Source: DASCQC01 sp036012865
Lineage (GTDB): Bacteria > Pseudomonadota > Gammaproteobacteria > Comchoanobacterales > Comchoanobacteraceae
Direction of reading: 5' to 3'
Assembly (NCBI GenBank): GCA_036012865.1
Contig: DASCQC010000026.1
Span: 1 to 64,000 of the forward strand
DNA length: 64,000 nucleotides
Part shown: piece after piece, positions 35,584-44,314 of the stretch
How the letters are laid out: each line of letters opens with the position of its first letter
How positions within the stretch are numbered: position 1 is the stretch's first letter
Program-made: the position numbers and the translations under genes
Notes under the pieces: model-generated
Seen by the model: only the letters and a program-made list of their open reading frames with translations
What the model was told of the DNA's origin: nothing
Databases searched by the model: none

Positions 35584-35612
35584 TTGAAATCACACCTCAA
35601 TTAAAATATAAT
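35584..35612 (+). promoter_or_regulatory. Promoter for phoH-ybeY-corC-lnt-leuS
   Basis: TTGAAA, a 17-base spacer and TATAAT (perfect -10). It lies 31 bases before the phoH start and gives the operon its own promoter after the inserted ankyrin-like gene. Confidence 0.65.
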
Positions 35613-35642
35613 AATAATGAAAGGAAATCTAAAAGGTACTCG

Positions 35643-36560
35643 TTGAAAAAGCTCATCACGTTTAAACTTGAACCCTACTCAGAGGAACGTCTGCTGTCTC
35701 TTTGTGGTAATTTTGATAATCACATTAGAACGATTGAAAAAAACCTTCATGTAAGCATTCACTTCAGGGCTAATGCATTTCAAATTTCTGGTGATTCATC
35801 TAAATCTAAAACAGCTCAGAATATTCTTGAATATTTATATAACGAGACTCTTTATAAAGAACAAATCAATGATGATGATGTACACGTATGTATCAATACC
35901 ATTCACAGCAATCAAACTGACTCAAAAATTCCTGGCACCAAAATAAAATGTCGAAATAAATCCCAACAAGCCTTTGTTGAAGCGGTAACAAACAACACCG
36001 TTACCTTTGCTGTAGGCCCCGCCGGAACAGGAAAAACATTCTTAGCTGTGGCTACCGCTATCAATGCACTTGAAAGCAACCTTATTAATAAAATTATTTT
36101 AACCCGACCAGTGGTTGAAGCCGGTGAGAACCTTGGTTATCTCCCAGGCGATTTATCCCAAAAAATAGACCCCTATTTGCGCCCATTATTTGATAGCCTA
36201 CATACTATTTTAGGCCCCACACGATTGCAAACAATGATGGATCAAAATATTATTGAGGTAGCGCCTCTTGCTTATATGAGGGGACGAAGCCTTAACAATT
36301 CATTCATCCTTTTAGATGAAGGTCAAAATACATCCATTGAACAAATGAAGATGTTTCTTACTCGGATGGGGTTTCGTTCCAAAGCTATTATCACCGGAGA
36401 TGTTTCTCAAATAGACATACCCACACGAGTTACCTCTGGATTAGTTGATGCAATCAAGCGATTTGATAATATCTCAAAAGAGATAACCATTCATCATTTT
36501 ACTGTTAAAGATGTTGTCAGACACCCCATTGTTCAAACGATTATATCGGCGTATGACTAA
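35643..36560 (+). CDS. ybeZ: PhoH-like ATPase (YbeZ)
   Basis: A 305-residue P-loop ATPase that works with YbeY in rRNA maturation. It has the Walker A GPAGTGKT, PVVEAGENLGYLPGD, and Walker B FILLDEGQN. It starts with TTG at 35643; an AAAGG site lies seven bases upstream and no in-frame ATG does. It overlaps ybeY by eight bases. Confidence 0.93.
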   Translation: MKKLITFKLEPYSEERLLSLCGNFDNHIRTIEKNLHVSIHFRANAFQISGDSSKSKTAQNILEYLYNETLYKEQINDDDVHVCINTIHSNQTDSKIPGTKIKCRNKSQQAFVEAVTNNTVTFAVGPAGTGKTFLAVATAINALESNLINKIILTRPVVEAGENLGYLPGDLSQKIDPYLRPLFDSLHTILGPTRLQTMMDQNIIEVAPLAYMRGRSLNNSFILLDEGQNTSIEQMKMFLTRMGFRSKAIITGDVSQIDIPTRVTSGLVDAIKRFDNISKEITIHHFTVKDVVRHPIVQTIISAYD

Positions 36561-36978
36561 CTCCTTTGAAATAGAGCTCAGTCATAATTTGTCTACCATG
36601 GCATTCGTCCCAAGTGAAGACGTATTTAAAACATGCTTAACGCACACATCATCTTATACTCAACACAATTACACTGTAAACTTCACCACCGTATCCAATA
36701 CCAAAATGGCCTCACTCAACATCAATTATAGAAAAAAAACAGGGCCTACCAATGTCCTAACTTTTCCTGAAGAAAACACTTTAAATAGTGTTTACGGTTC
36801 GATATATTTTGCACCTGATATTATTAACTCAGAAAGCAGTGATAGATCCGCCCACTGGAATCTGCTCATTATACACTCATTATTACACCTTTCTGGCTAT
36901 ACTCATCATAATGATGAGGATACCAAAGTGATGCAAAACGCTGAACAGAACATTTTAAACTCTTTGAAATATGGATAG
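36553..36978 (+). CDS. ybeY: YbeY, endoribonuclease of 16S rRNA maturation
   Basis: A zinc metalloprotein involved in 16S 3' end processing. From the ATG at 36553 it has 141 residues. LNINYRKKTGPTNVLTFP is the family core. The zinc motif reads HSLLHLSGYTH: all three histidines are kept, but the usual HG and DH become HS and TH. Confidence 0.92.
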   Translation: MTNSFEIELSHNLSTMAFVPSEDVFKTCLTHTSSYTQHNYTVNFTTVSNTKMASLNINYRKKTGPTNVLTFPEENTLNSVYGSIYFAPDIINSESSDRSAHWNLLIIHSLLHLSGYTHHNDEDTKVMQNAEQNILNSLKYG

Positions 36979-36981
36979 ACC

Positions 36982-37809
36982 ATGAAAAACAATTCCCTGT
37001 TAACTAAAATTATTGCCTTCATTACCCGAGACACATACACCAAAAAGGGCCTTGAAAAATACCTTGAGAAACTTATTACTAAAAACATCCTAGATCAGGA
37101 GGATGTCTCACTAATTCATGGCTGCCTACAAATGTCTGCACTCAAAGTTCGAGATGTCATGACCCCTAGAGCTCAAATTATTGCCCTACAAAAAGACAGT
37201 GATGTACCCACCATTTTAAGTATTATTCAATCTTCCCGCCATTCTCGCTTTCCTGTCATTGATAAAGGGTTTAATGATGTCTCTGGAATCCTTCTAGCCA
37301 AGCAACTGTTCGAGCATATCGATAAACTAACATTAACGCCCACTCTAGACATTGAAAAGCACCTCATCAAAACCATTTTTGTACCTGAAAGCAAAAGACT
37401 TGATAACCTTTTAAGAGAACTCAGAGCCAGTCATAATCATATGGCCATTGTCATTGATGAATATGGTAGTGTCTCAGGCTTAATCACCATAGAAGACATC
37501 ATCGAACAAATCGTTGGAGATATTGAAGATGAGCACTATGAAGCCAATGATGAAGATATCATATTAAGCTCTGATGGCCTTCATTATATCGTTAAAGCTA
37601 GCACATCTATTGAAGATTTTAATGCCTATTTTAAAACATCCTATTCAGACAGCTATTTTGACACCCTGGGCGGATTAATTGCCAGAGAATTTGGGCATAT
37701 TCCCAAAGAGAACGAATCGTTGGCTTTCAATAAGTTTGAATTTAAAACTATTAAAGCCTCCTCAAGAAGTATAGAATTACTGCAAGTCACTAAAATTGAA
37801 CTAAAATGA
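36982..37809 (+). CDS. corC: CorC/YbeX, CBS-domain protein
   Basis: A 275-residue soluble protein with a short N-terminus, a CBS pair (about residues 55-180; VRDVMTPRAQIIAL, FPVIDKG, VIDEYGSVSGLITIEDIIEQIVGDIEDE) and the C-terminal CorC_HlyC domain. It is linked to magnesium/cobalt resistance and ribosome metabolism. It overlaps lnt by four bases. Confidence 0.94.
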   Translation: MKNNSLLTKIIAFITRDTYTKKGLEKYLEKLITKNILDQEDVSLIHGCLQMSALKVRDVMTPRAQIIALQKDSDVPTILSIIQSSRHSRFPVIDKGFNDVSGILLAKQLFEHIDKLTLTPTLDIEKHLIKTIFVPESKRLDNLLRELRASHNHMAIVIDEYGSVSGLITIEDIIEQIVGDIEDEHYEANDEDIILSSDGLHYIVKASTSIEDFNAYFKTSYSDSYFDTLGGLIAREFGHIPKENESLAFNKFEFKTIKASSRSIELLQVTKIELK

Positions 37810-39239
37810 TACCCTATATTTTTACAGCCTCTTGCGCAGTTCTTGCTTCAACAGCATCTTTACCCTTCTCATCATGGTCTTTTGCAATCATTGGAGCTGC
37901 TCCCTTATGGATCGAAAAAGAAACCAACAAATTTATAAAAAGCTGGTTCGTATGGCATTTCTTTTTTCAAGCCTCTCTATTGATTTGGTGGGTACCTTCA
38001 CTGAGCAAATTCTTTCATTTTTCTTATTTTATTTCAATACCTTCATATTTAATATTCTTTCTCGCCTATTCTGCATACATTTCCCTAGTACCCAAAATCA
38101 CTGTTTTATCCTTAAATAAATTCAATGTGAGTAAATTTCCCACCTTTATTACCATCATTAGCCTATTGATAGTATCCTATGGTATACGCTGTGAATGGGG
38201 ATTTCTTTTTTGGACCGACATCGGAATCTCTTTAATCAATAGTCCTTTTTCTTGGGTGTATGCCTATGTTGGACAGTATATTATGACAGCGTTTGTATTA
38301 ATGTTGTCATGGTGCTTAATCTACAGACAAAAAATGTTAGTTTTAATTCTTTTAACCTTAGGTATGATCTCAATATCTTTTTCTCATCAATACACGACAC
38401 CAAATGACACTATTACCGCCTCTATTCTTCAAGGTCCTCTTGCAAAAAACTCTGATTCAATAAAAATCTACGAAAACCTGACAACAAAAAGTGGCTCTGA
38501 TATTATTATTTGGCCTGAAGTTACTCTTGATGGCAATTCGTATTTGAAAGAGTCCACTGTTCTCGAATGGAATACCTATCTTATCAATAAAAATCAATCG
38601 CTGTTTGCAGGAACCCGATTCAAAGACAACAACCAAAACTATTATAATGCGGCAATCGCATTAGGAAAAGCTCAAGGGCATTATTTCAAGCATTTTTTAG
38701 TACCTTTTGGTGAATTTATTCCACTTATTCAATATTTCCCACATAGTTTGGATTATTTCAATTTAAGGAATTTTGGGCTGGGGGGTTATAGCTTTTCACC
38801 CCATAAAACCAACCCATTCAACATTGATTCAAAAGTCTTATTCAATAGCTTCATCTGTTATGAAATGGCTTACCCAAGATTAAATAAATACATAAACCGT
38901 TCTGCTCAAGCTAACATAGTATTTAACAATGAATACTGGTATGAAGGTAACCTACAACGAACACATATGATTAATTTTGCAAGACTCATGTCTATTCAAA
39001 CACAAAAACCAACCCTTGTGAGCAGTATTGCCGGACCAACTGTGAGCATTGATCACCAAGGCGTCATTATTGGTAAACTTGATAAACATCAAATTGGTTC
39101 GCTTGAAACCAATGTAGAGTTATATTCAGGAAACACCCCCTATGAGCTTTACAGTTTGGACAAATGGTTTATTATATCGATGTTAATCACTTTTATTGGA
39201 ATGATTGTTTATGAATACAAAACAAGACGAAATAGTTAA
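37806..39239 (+). CDS. lnt: Lnt, apolipoprotein N-acyltransferase
   Basis: Adds the third acyl chain to lipoproteins at the inner membrane; needed for Lol sorting (lolA is in this window). The 477-residue protein has an N-terminal six-helix membrane region and the periplasmic nitrilase domain, with catalytic Glu (IIIWPEVTLDG), Lys (YFKHFLVPFGEF) and Cys (FICYEMAYP). A C-terminal membrane helix follows. It overlaps leuS by 29 bases. Confidence 0.95.
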   Translation: MIPYIFTASCAVLASTASLPFSSWSFAIIGAAPLWIEKETNKFIKSWFVWHFFFQASLLIWWVPSLSKFFHFSYFISIPSYLIFFLAYSAYISLVPKITVLSLNKFNVSKFPTFITIISLLIVSYGIRCEWGFLFWTDIGISLINSPFSWVYAYVGQYIMTAFVLMLSWCLIYRQKMLVLILLTLGMISISFSHQYTTPNDTITASILQGPLAKNSDSIKIYENLTTKSGSDIIIWPEVTLDGNSYLKESTVLEWNTYLINKNQSLFAGTRFKDNNQNYYNAAIALGKAQGHYFKHFLVPFGEFIPLIQYFPHSLDYFNLRNFGLGGYSFSPHKTNPFNIDSKVLFNSFICYEMAYPRLNKYINRSAQANIVFNNEYWYEGNLQRTHMINFARLMSIQTQKPTLVSSIAGPTVSIDHQGVIIGKLDKHQIGSLETNVELYSGNTPYELYSLDKWFIISMLITFIGMIVYEYKTRRNS

Positions 39240-41628
39240 CGCCGTCTATAACCCTAAAAACATTGAGCAAACTTTACAGCAACAATGGGAAGAACGTGGT
39301 GTATTCAAATACAATAATTCTGATACCAATAGCTTCTATTGTCTTTCTATGTTTCCCTATCCTAGCGGTCAATTACATGTCGGGCACGTAAGAAACTACA
39401 CGCTAGGAGATGCCATTTCCAGGTATAAACGCATGCAAGGGTATAATGTGTTACAACCGATGGGCTGGGACTCATTTGGTCTACCTGCTGAAAATGCTGC
39501 TCGCAAACATAATTCTCACCCAGCCGAATGGACCTATAGCAACATAGCCTCCATGAAAAAACAGCTTACCTCTTTAGGGTTAGCCTACGACTGGGACCGC
39601 GAAGTCATCACTTGTAAACCCAACTATTACAAATGGCAACAATGGCTTTTTATTAAAATGTATGAAAAAGGACTGGTGTACCGTAAAGAATCAATGGTCA
39701 ACTGGGACCCTGTTGATAAAACTGTTTTAGCTAACGAACAAGTCATTGATGGCAAAGGCTGGCGATCTGGAGCTACCATTGAACGAAAAGCCATTCCTCA
39801 GTGGTTTATCAAAATTACTGACTATGCTAATGAACTATTAGATGATGTCGATTCTTTAAACTGGCCTAAACAAGTTAAGATCATGCAGAAAAACTGGATC
39901 GGTAAATCTGAAGGCACCTGTGTGAAATTCGATATAGAGCTACACGGTCAAGTTGAGGTCTTCACGACAAGAGTAGACACCTTATTTGGGGTATCTGCTA
40001 TTGTGCTAGCTCCTGAACACCCCATAGCTCTAAAACTAGCCGAAGAAGATAACACAATCCTAGCTTTTATTAACGAATGTAAACAAACCGCTGTTTCAGA
40101 AGAAGCTATGGAAACAATGGAGAAAAAAGGAACCCCGACCAAATTAACTGCTAAACACCCATTAACAGGGGCCAATATACAAGTTTGGGTAGCCAATTAT
40201 GTCATTATGGATTATGGCTCAGGTTGCGTCATGAGCGTTCCAGCACATGACCAAAGAGATTATGAGTTTGCCACTAAATATAACCTCCCCATTAACATAG
40301 TCATACAACCTGAAAACCCGGATGAAAACTCGACCCCCTACTTAAAACCAGGAAAGCTTGTCAACTCAGCTGAATTTTCAGGGCTAGAGTCATCTGAGGC
40401 TATCAATCAAATCAATGCTCAACTTAAATCTCTAAACAGAGGTCATTCCTTCACACAGTTTAGACTAAGAGACTGGGGAGTCTCTCGTCAACGATATTGG
40501 GGAACCCCCATACCAATGATCTACTGTAAATCATGTGGAATTGTTCCTGAATCTTATGAAAACTTACCTGTAAAACTCCCTGAGGACATTGATTACAGCG
40601 ACACTATCAACATCCTGGATTCAGATGATACATTTAAATCGACCTCATGCCCCAAATGTGGCAATCAAGCCAGCCGTGAAGTCGATACCTTTGACACATT
40701 TTTTGATTCATCCTGGTATTATATACGCTACCTAGATCCCCACAATCATCATGAACTAATCTCTGATAATAACACCTCTCCCCTTCCAGTCGATCTATAC
40801 ATCGGAGGGATTGAACATGCGATATTACACTTGCTCTATGCACGGTTTTTAAATAAAGTAATCCGCGATATCGGACTGATCAAAAACAACGAACCTTTTA
40901 ACCACCTTTTAACGCAAGGAATGGTTTTAAAAGATGGGTTTAAAATGTCGAAATCCAAAGGCAATACAGTATCCCCCAATGAGATGATTGATGAGTATGG
41001 TGCAGATGCCACGAGACTGTTTATCTTGTTTGCCGCACCCCCGACACAATCCCTTGAATGGTCAGACCAAGGCATTCAAGGAGCTTTTAGGTTTTTAACA
41101 AAACTATGGAAATCATGTTATTCAGACATAGATTCATTGGCAGCCATTGATGAAGATTGCAACCATTCTGAACTTGCTAATGCTCACTCGATATTAGATC
41201 AAATTTCTCAAGATTATGATAAAATACAGCTTAATACAGTTGTTTCTGGTATTATGAAGTTAGTTAATTGCCTGACATCGATTCAAGATACCTGTGCCAA
41301 GAAAGGCTTATACAAAATGATATTTACCTCTCTTAACCCCATATCTCCTCACATCTCTCATACCCTGTGGATCCCGTTAAAATTCAAACAAGAATTAGAC
41401 AGCTGCCCCCCTATAGTACCCAATCAAAACCTGATTGATAACATCGCCATAACCATCGCAGTCAAAATTAACAATAAAATAAGAGGAACACTCAACTTCC
41501 CAGCCAATACAACCCAGGAAGTAATTGAGAAGACTGTCTTGAATGATAAAAACATCAATCGATGGATTGTATCTCAACCCAAAAGGATCATTTATGTACC
41601 TGAAAAGTTACTTAACATTATTATTTAG
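39211..41628 (+). CDS. leuS: Leucyl-tRNA synthetase
   Basis: Charges tRNA-Leu, including the one at 18322. From the ATG at 39211 it has 805 residues (a TTG six bases earlier is also in frame). It has the class I motifs PYPSGQLHVGHVRN and KMSKSKG, the CP1 editing domain and the zinc region CKSCG...CPKCG. The length is normal for the family. Confidence 0.96.
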   Translation: MNTKQDEIVNAVYNPKNIEQTLQQQWEERGVFKYNNSDTNSFYCLSMFPYPSGQLHVGHVRNYTLGDAISRYKRMQGYNVLQPMGWDSFGLPAENAARKHNSHPAEWTYSNIASMKKQLTSLGLAYDWDREVITCKPNYYKWQQWLFIKMYEKGLVYRKESMVNWDPVDKTVLANEQVIDGKGWRSGATIERKAIPQWFIKITDYANELLDDVDSLNWPKQVKIMQKNWIGKSEGTCVKFDIELHGQVEVFTTRVDTLFGVSAIVLAPEHPIALKLAEEDNTILAFINECKQTAVSEEAMETMEKKGTPTKLTAKHPLTGANIQVWVANYVIMDYGSGCVMSVPAHDQRDYEFATKYNLPINIVIQPENPDENSTPYLKPGKLVNSAEFSGLESSEAINQINAQLKSLNRGHSFTQFRLRDWGVSRQRYWGTPIPMIYCKSCGIVPESYENLPVKLPEDIDYSDTINILDSDDTFKSTSCPKCGNQASREVDTFDTFFDSSWYYIRYLDPHNHHELISDNNTSPLPVDLYIGGIEHAILHLLYARFLNKVIRDIGLIKNNEPFNHLLTQGMVLKDGFKMSKSKGNTVSPNEMIDEYGADATRLFILFAAPPTQSLEWSDQGIQGAFRFLTKLWKSCYSDIDSLAAIDEDCNHSELANAHSILDQISQDYDKIQLNTVVSGIMKLVNCLTSIQDTCAKKGLYKMIFTSLNPISPHISHTLWIPLKFKQELDSCPPIVPNQNLIDNIAITIAVKINNKIRGTLNFPANTTQEVIEKTVLNDKNINRWIVSQPKRIIYVPEKLLNIII

Positions 41629-42043
41629 CTGCCTACCACTTATACCAAGCTCTTTGGCGAATAATAACATGCATCCATGTGAAAAATACAGCATTCAATA
41701 TGATACATCAGAATCAAATGAGCCACTCATGATTGCCTTAAAAAAATCCAAATACTTTGAGCTAAACACTGAGCGAAAACGGTGTATCATAAACATTATA
41801 AACCTTTCACTTCATAAAGAAAAACTTTTCAAAGAACTTGATTATGATGGCTATAATTTGTATAACATATCAGTGGCCCTTGACTTTACAACCCCTCATA
41901 TTGATCAGAAACAACATCACCTAACGTCATCCATTATCCAACCTTTATCCAACCATGCGCACGAGGTGGCACGACAAAGTGATTTCATGCCACTCTATTC
42001 GGATTTAGTTAGACAACTGATCGTACAATATATTAAAAATTAA
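41594..42043 (+). CDS. lptE: Candidate LptE, LPS-assembly lipoprotein
   Basis: A 149-residue exported protein. The N-terminus MYLKSYLTLLFSCLPL is a signal peptide; LFSC could be an imperfect lipobox, or cleavage may follow SSLA. In the C-terminal part, DYDGYNLYNISVALDFTT and YSDLVRQLIVQYI resemble LptE. Location right after leuS is the classic lptE site, and this is the main reason for the call. Similarity is weak. It overlaps leuS by 35 bases. Confidence 0.55.
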   Translation: MYLKSYLTLLFSCLPLIPSSLANNNMHPCEKYSIQYDTSESNEPLMIALKKSKYFELNTERKRCIINIINLSLHKEKLFKELDYDGYNLYNISVALDFTTPHIDQKQHHLTSSIIQPLSNHAHEVARQSDFMPLYSDLVRQLIVQYIKN

Positions 42044-42885
42044 TCCGTATACATTGAACTTAATAATTCTGCATCCTCTTCTTTTGATACTGAGTATTTA
42101 TCAAAGTCTTGTGGAAATTCAAATCCTTCATCAAGCAAGGTTTCTTCGTCAATAAACTGCTCACCGCTTGCATCAGAGAAATGCTTATTCACAATAGTGT
42201 ATGCAGCATCTGCAACAATAGAGGGGTCTCTCATCATTTTCATATTATCTACGTAAGTACCACTTATTACATTGCATATATCGGTAGATGCGATAGATGT
42301 TTTAGGCCATAATGCATTGACGGCTATTTGATAAGGTTTTAACTCAGTGCTTAAACCCACTGTTATCATTCCCATTAAATATTTGGATGCCGTATAACTG
42401 ACATGAGAACCCAGCCATTTTGGATCTAGATTAATGGGAGGAGCTATATTCAATATATGTGGGTTGCTGCTTTTTTGCAGATAGGGTAAAGCGAATTTAG
42501 ATAAAAGGTATGCTGCACGAACATTAATATCGAAAATAAGATCAAACTTTTCAGCTGTAATTTCATCCGTGTTATTTAACGCGATGACTGATGCATTGTT
42601 AATAATCACATCAATAGAGTTAAACTGCTCAAATATAGCCTTAAGAGAGTCATCAATTGACTTAGCATCTCTAAGATCAGTTGGAAAAACTGTAACCTTT
42701 CCCTGATCGTTTATTGAGTCTAACCGATTAACACTATCAGCCACTTCATGTAGCCCTTCTGACTTTTTATCAGCCTTTCCTAGTAAACAGACATTATACC
42801 CAGCTACATACATTCTATTTGTAATGGCTAATCCAATACCTTTTAATGCTCCTGTTATAACTATTGTACGACTTTCAATATTCAT
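42040..42885 (-). CDS. Short-chain dehydrogenase (HSDL2-like)
   Basis: A 281-residue classical SDR: cofactor loop TGALKGIG, NNAS, and active-site SYTASK (Tyr-x3-Lys). The C-terminal part (WPKTSIASTDICNVISG) resembles the HSDL2/SDR-type 2 group. I chose the ATG at 42885 because GAGGG precedes it by five bases; a GTG four codons upstream is in frame. Substrate unknown. Its end overlaps the lptE candidate by four bases in convergent orientation. Confidence 0.82.
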   Translation of the reverse strand: MNIESRTIVITGALKGIGLAITNRMYVAGYNVCLLGKADKKSEGLHEVADSVNRLDSINDQGKVTVFPTDLRDAKSIDDSLKAIFEQFNSIDVIINNASVIALNNTDEITAEKFDLIFDINVRAAYLLSKFALPYLQKSSNPHILNIAPPINLDPKWLGSHVSYTASKYLMGMITVGLSTELKPYQIAVNALWPKTSIASTDICNVISGTYVDNMKMMRDPSIVADAAYTIVNKHFSDASGEQFIDEETLLDEGFEFPQDFDKYSVSKEEDAELLSSMYTD

Positions 42886-43025
42886 TTTCGCCCTCACTTA
42901 TTAATGACCATGTATTCTATCAAATACAATAAAGATTTGAAAGTAATTAAATTGATTAATCGTATTAAGATAAATTAAGAGCTTTTTTATCATAAAGTAT
43001 AAACAACCTTAAACACACCATAAAA

Positions 43026-43054
43026 TGGACAAACAATACACACAATGATATAAT
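43026..43054 (+). promoter_or_regulatory. Promoter for the Bax-inhibitor-1 gene
   Basis: TGGACA, a 17-base spacer and a perfect TATAAT, 32 bases before the ATG. Confidence 0.6.
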
Positions 43055-43086
43055 AATGAAAGCTATACACAAATTTAGGAATACAC

Positions 43087-43755
43087 ATGAATACCTTTAC
43101 AAATTCAAACATTAGTTCTTTTACTAGAGGTGCAGTTGCAAGCAGCCACTCGGTTCTTCGAAACACTTACTTCTTGCTCAGTTTAACCCTCCTGTTTAGT
43201 GCTTTTACTGCAGCTTATTCAGTCATTACTTACGCTCAACCAGGAATATTTACTATGATTCTTGCATTTGGACTGCTTTTTGCCGTTCAAGCAACCGCTG
43301 AATCAGGCCTGGGAATCATACTTACCTTCGCATTTACCGGTGTAATGGGTTACACTCTCGGTCCGATCCTTGGTAGCTTTTTTCAATCTGCAATGGGAAC
43401 ATCTATTGTCTGCATGTCTCTTTTTGCAACATCCGCCATATTCCTGTCACTGTCTAGCTATGTTCTCATATCACGCGAAAATTTTAATTACATGGGTGGG
43501 TTTTTAATGGCAGCAATCACAACTTGTTTTATCGCAAGTATCGGAGCAATGGTCTTTAACATGCCTTTACTAAACCTTATCACCTCAGGAGGTTTTGCCA
43601 TTATTTCCTCCGCTCTCATTATGTTCCATACATCTAATATTATTCACGGTGGAGAGACCAATTACATTAGAGCAACTATTTCATTATATGTAGCCATCTT
43701 AAATCTATTTGTTAGTCTATTACACATCTTATCAGCATTTAGCGGAAGAGATTAA
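43087..43755 (+). CDS. Bax inhibitor-1 family membrane protein (YccA/YbhL type)
   Basis: A 222-residue protein with seven hydrophobic segments and the UPF0005/BI-1 pattern (SVLRNTYFLLSLTLLFSAFTA at the start, GYTLGPILGSFF, and the final SLYVAILNLFVSLL). In E. coli YccA modulates FtsH, the protease that HflKC also controls. It converges with lolA with a four-base overlap. Confidence 0.88.
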   Translation: MNTFTNSNISSFTRGAVASSHSVLRNTYFLLSLTLLFSAFTAAYSVITYAQPGIFTMILAFGLLFAVQATAESGLGIILTFAFTGVMGYTLGPILGSFFQSAMGTSIVCMSLFATSAIFLSLSSYVLISRENFNYMGGFLMAAITTCFIASIGAMVFNMPLLNLITSGGFAIISSALIMFHTSNIIHGGETNYIRATISLYVAILNLFVSLLHILSAFSGRD

Positions 43756-44312
43756 TTATCATATCGAATAACATCAATACCTTTAGGCACGGTAAACTGA
43801 TAAGATTTCTTATCTGATTTACCGTGCCTTATATGTAAAAAATTATAAGTATGGGTATCATCAAAGTTGTCAACATAAGAAAATGAAATTAGGTTGTGTT
43901 GTTTGGAAACATCAACAATTAATCTTTTTATATCCATATTGTGCTTGGGTTTAAGCTTATATCTTGTATAACTCTTTTGATGAATCACCTTCATACTATA
44001 TTTTTGTTTAAGCTTTTTAACATCCCAAAACAAGGTATCCCATAATTCAGAGTGTGGATAAACGGTAACTTGTTTTAAGGGTATATCATAGTACCACATG
44101 AACTTCCCATCATCCACAATGCTCAAGGTAGATGGTAACTTTAAATTAAGTTTTGATGATCGACTAATATCCACTAAACCATTCTGGACAGATACCCTTC
44201 CCTCAAATGTTTTATGCTCATACTGAAGCTTAGCCTGCATAGGCAAATGTATCTTCATCGTTTGTGAGTACAAAGTAGCAGGAACAACAAATAGAACCCA
44301 ATAAAACTTCAT
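43752..44312 (-). CDS. lolA: LolA, periplasmic lipoprotein chaperone
   Basis: Carries lipoproteins from LolCDE to the outer membrane. The 186-residue protein has a signal peptide (residues 1-16), DGKFMWYYDIPLKQVTVYP and the final FTVPKGIDVIRYD, all matching LolA. Position after ftsK is standard. Codons for its last 25 residues form a strong inverted repeat (43785-43829). Confidence 0.9.
   Translation of the reverse strand: MKFYWVLFVVPATLYSQTMKIHLPMQAKLQYEHKTFEGRVSVQNGLVDISRSSKLNLKLPSTLSIVDDGKFMWYYDIPLKQVTVYPHSELWDTLFWDVKKLKQKYSMKVIHQKSYTRYKLKPKHNMDIKRLIVDVSKQHNLISFSYVDNFDDTHTYNFLHIRHGKSDKKSYQFTVPKGIDVIRYDN
43785..43829 (+). terminator. Long stem-loop between BI-1 gene and lolA 3' ends
   Basis: Perfect 12-bp outer arms (43785-43796 and 43818-43829, AGGCACGGTAAA and its complement) with an inner 6-bp stem GATAAG/CTTATC and a four-base loop. 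It lies in the lolA coding 3' end, 30 bases past the BI-1 stop. The following plus-strand sequence is T/A-rich but lacks a clean T run, so terminator function is uncertain. Confidence 0.45.
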
Positions 44313-44314
44313 GA

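Noticed and set aside
35617..35646. Nine-codon mini-ORF ending across the phoH TTG start (coupled leader peptide)
   Set aside because: The TATAAT at 35607-35612 places the transcript start at or after its ATG, so it would not be translated.
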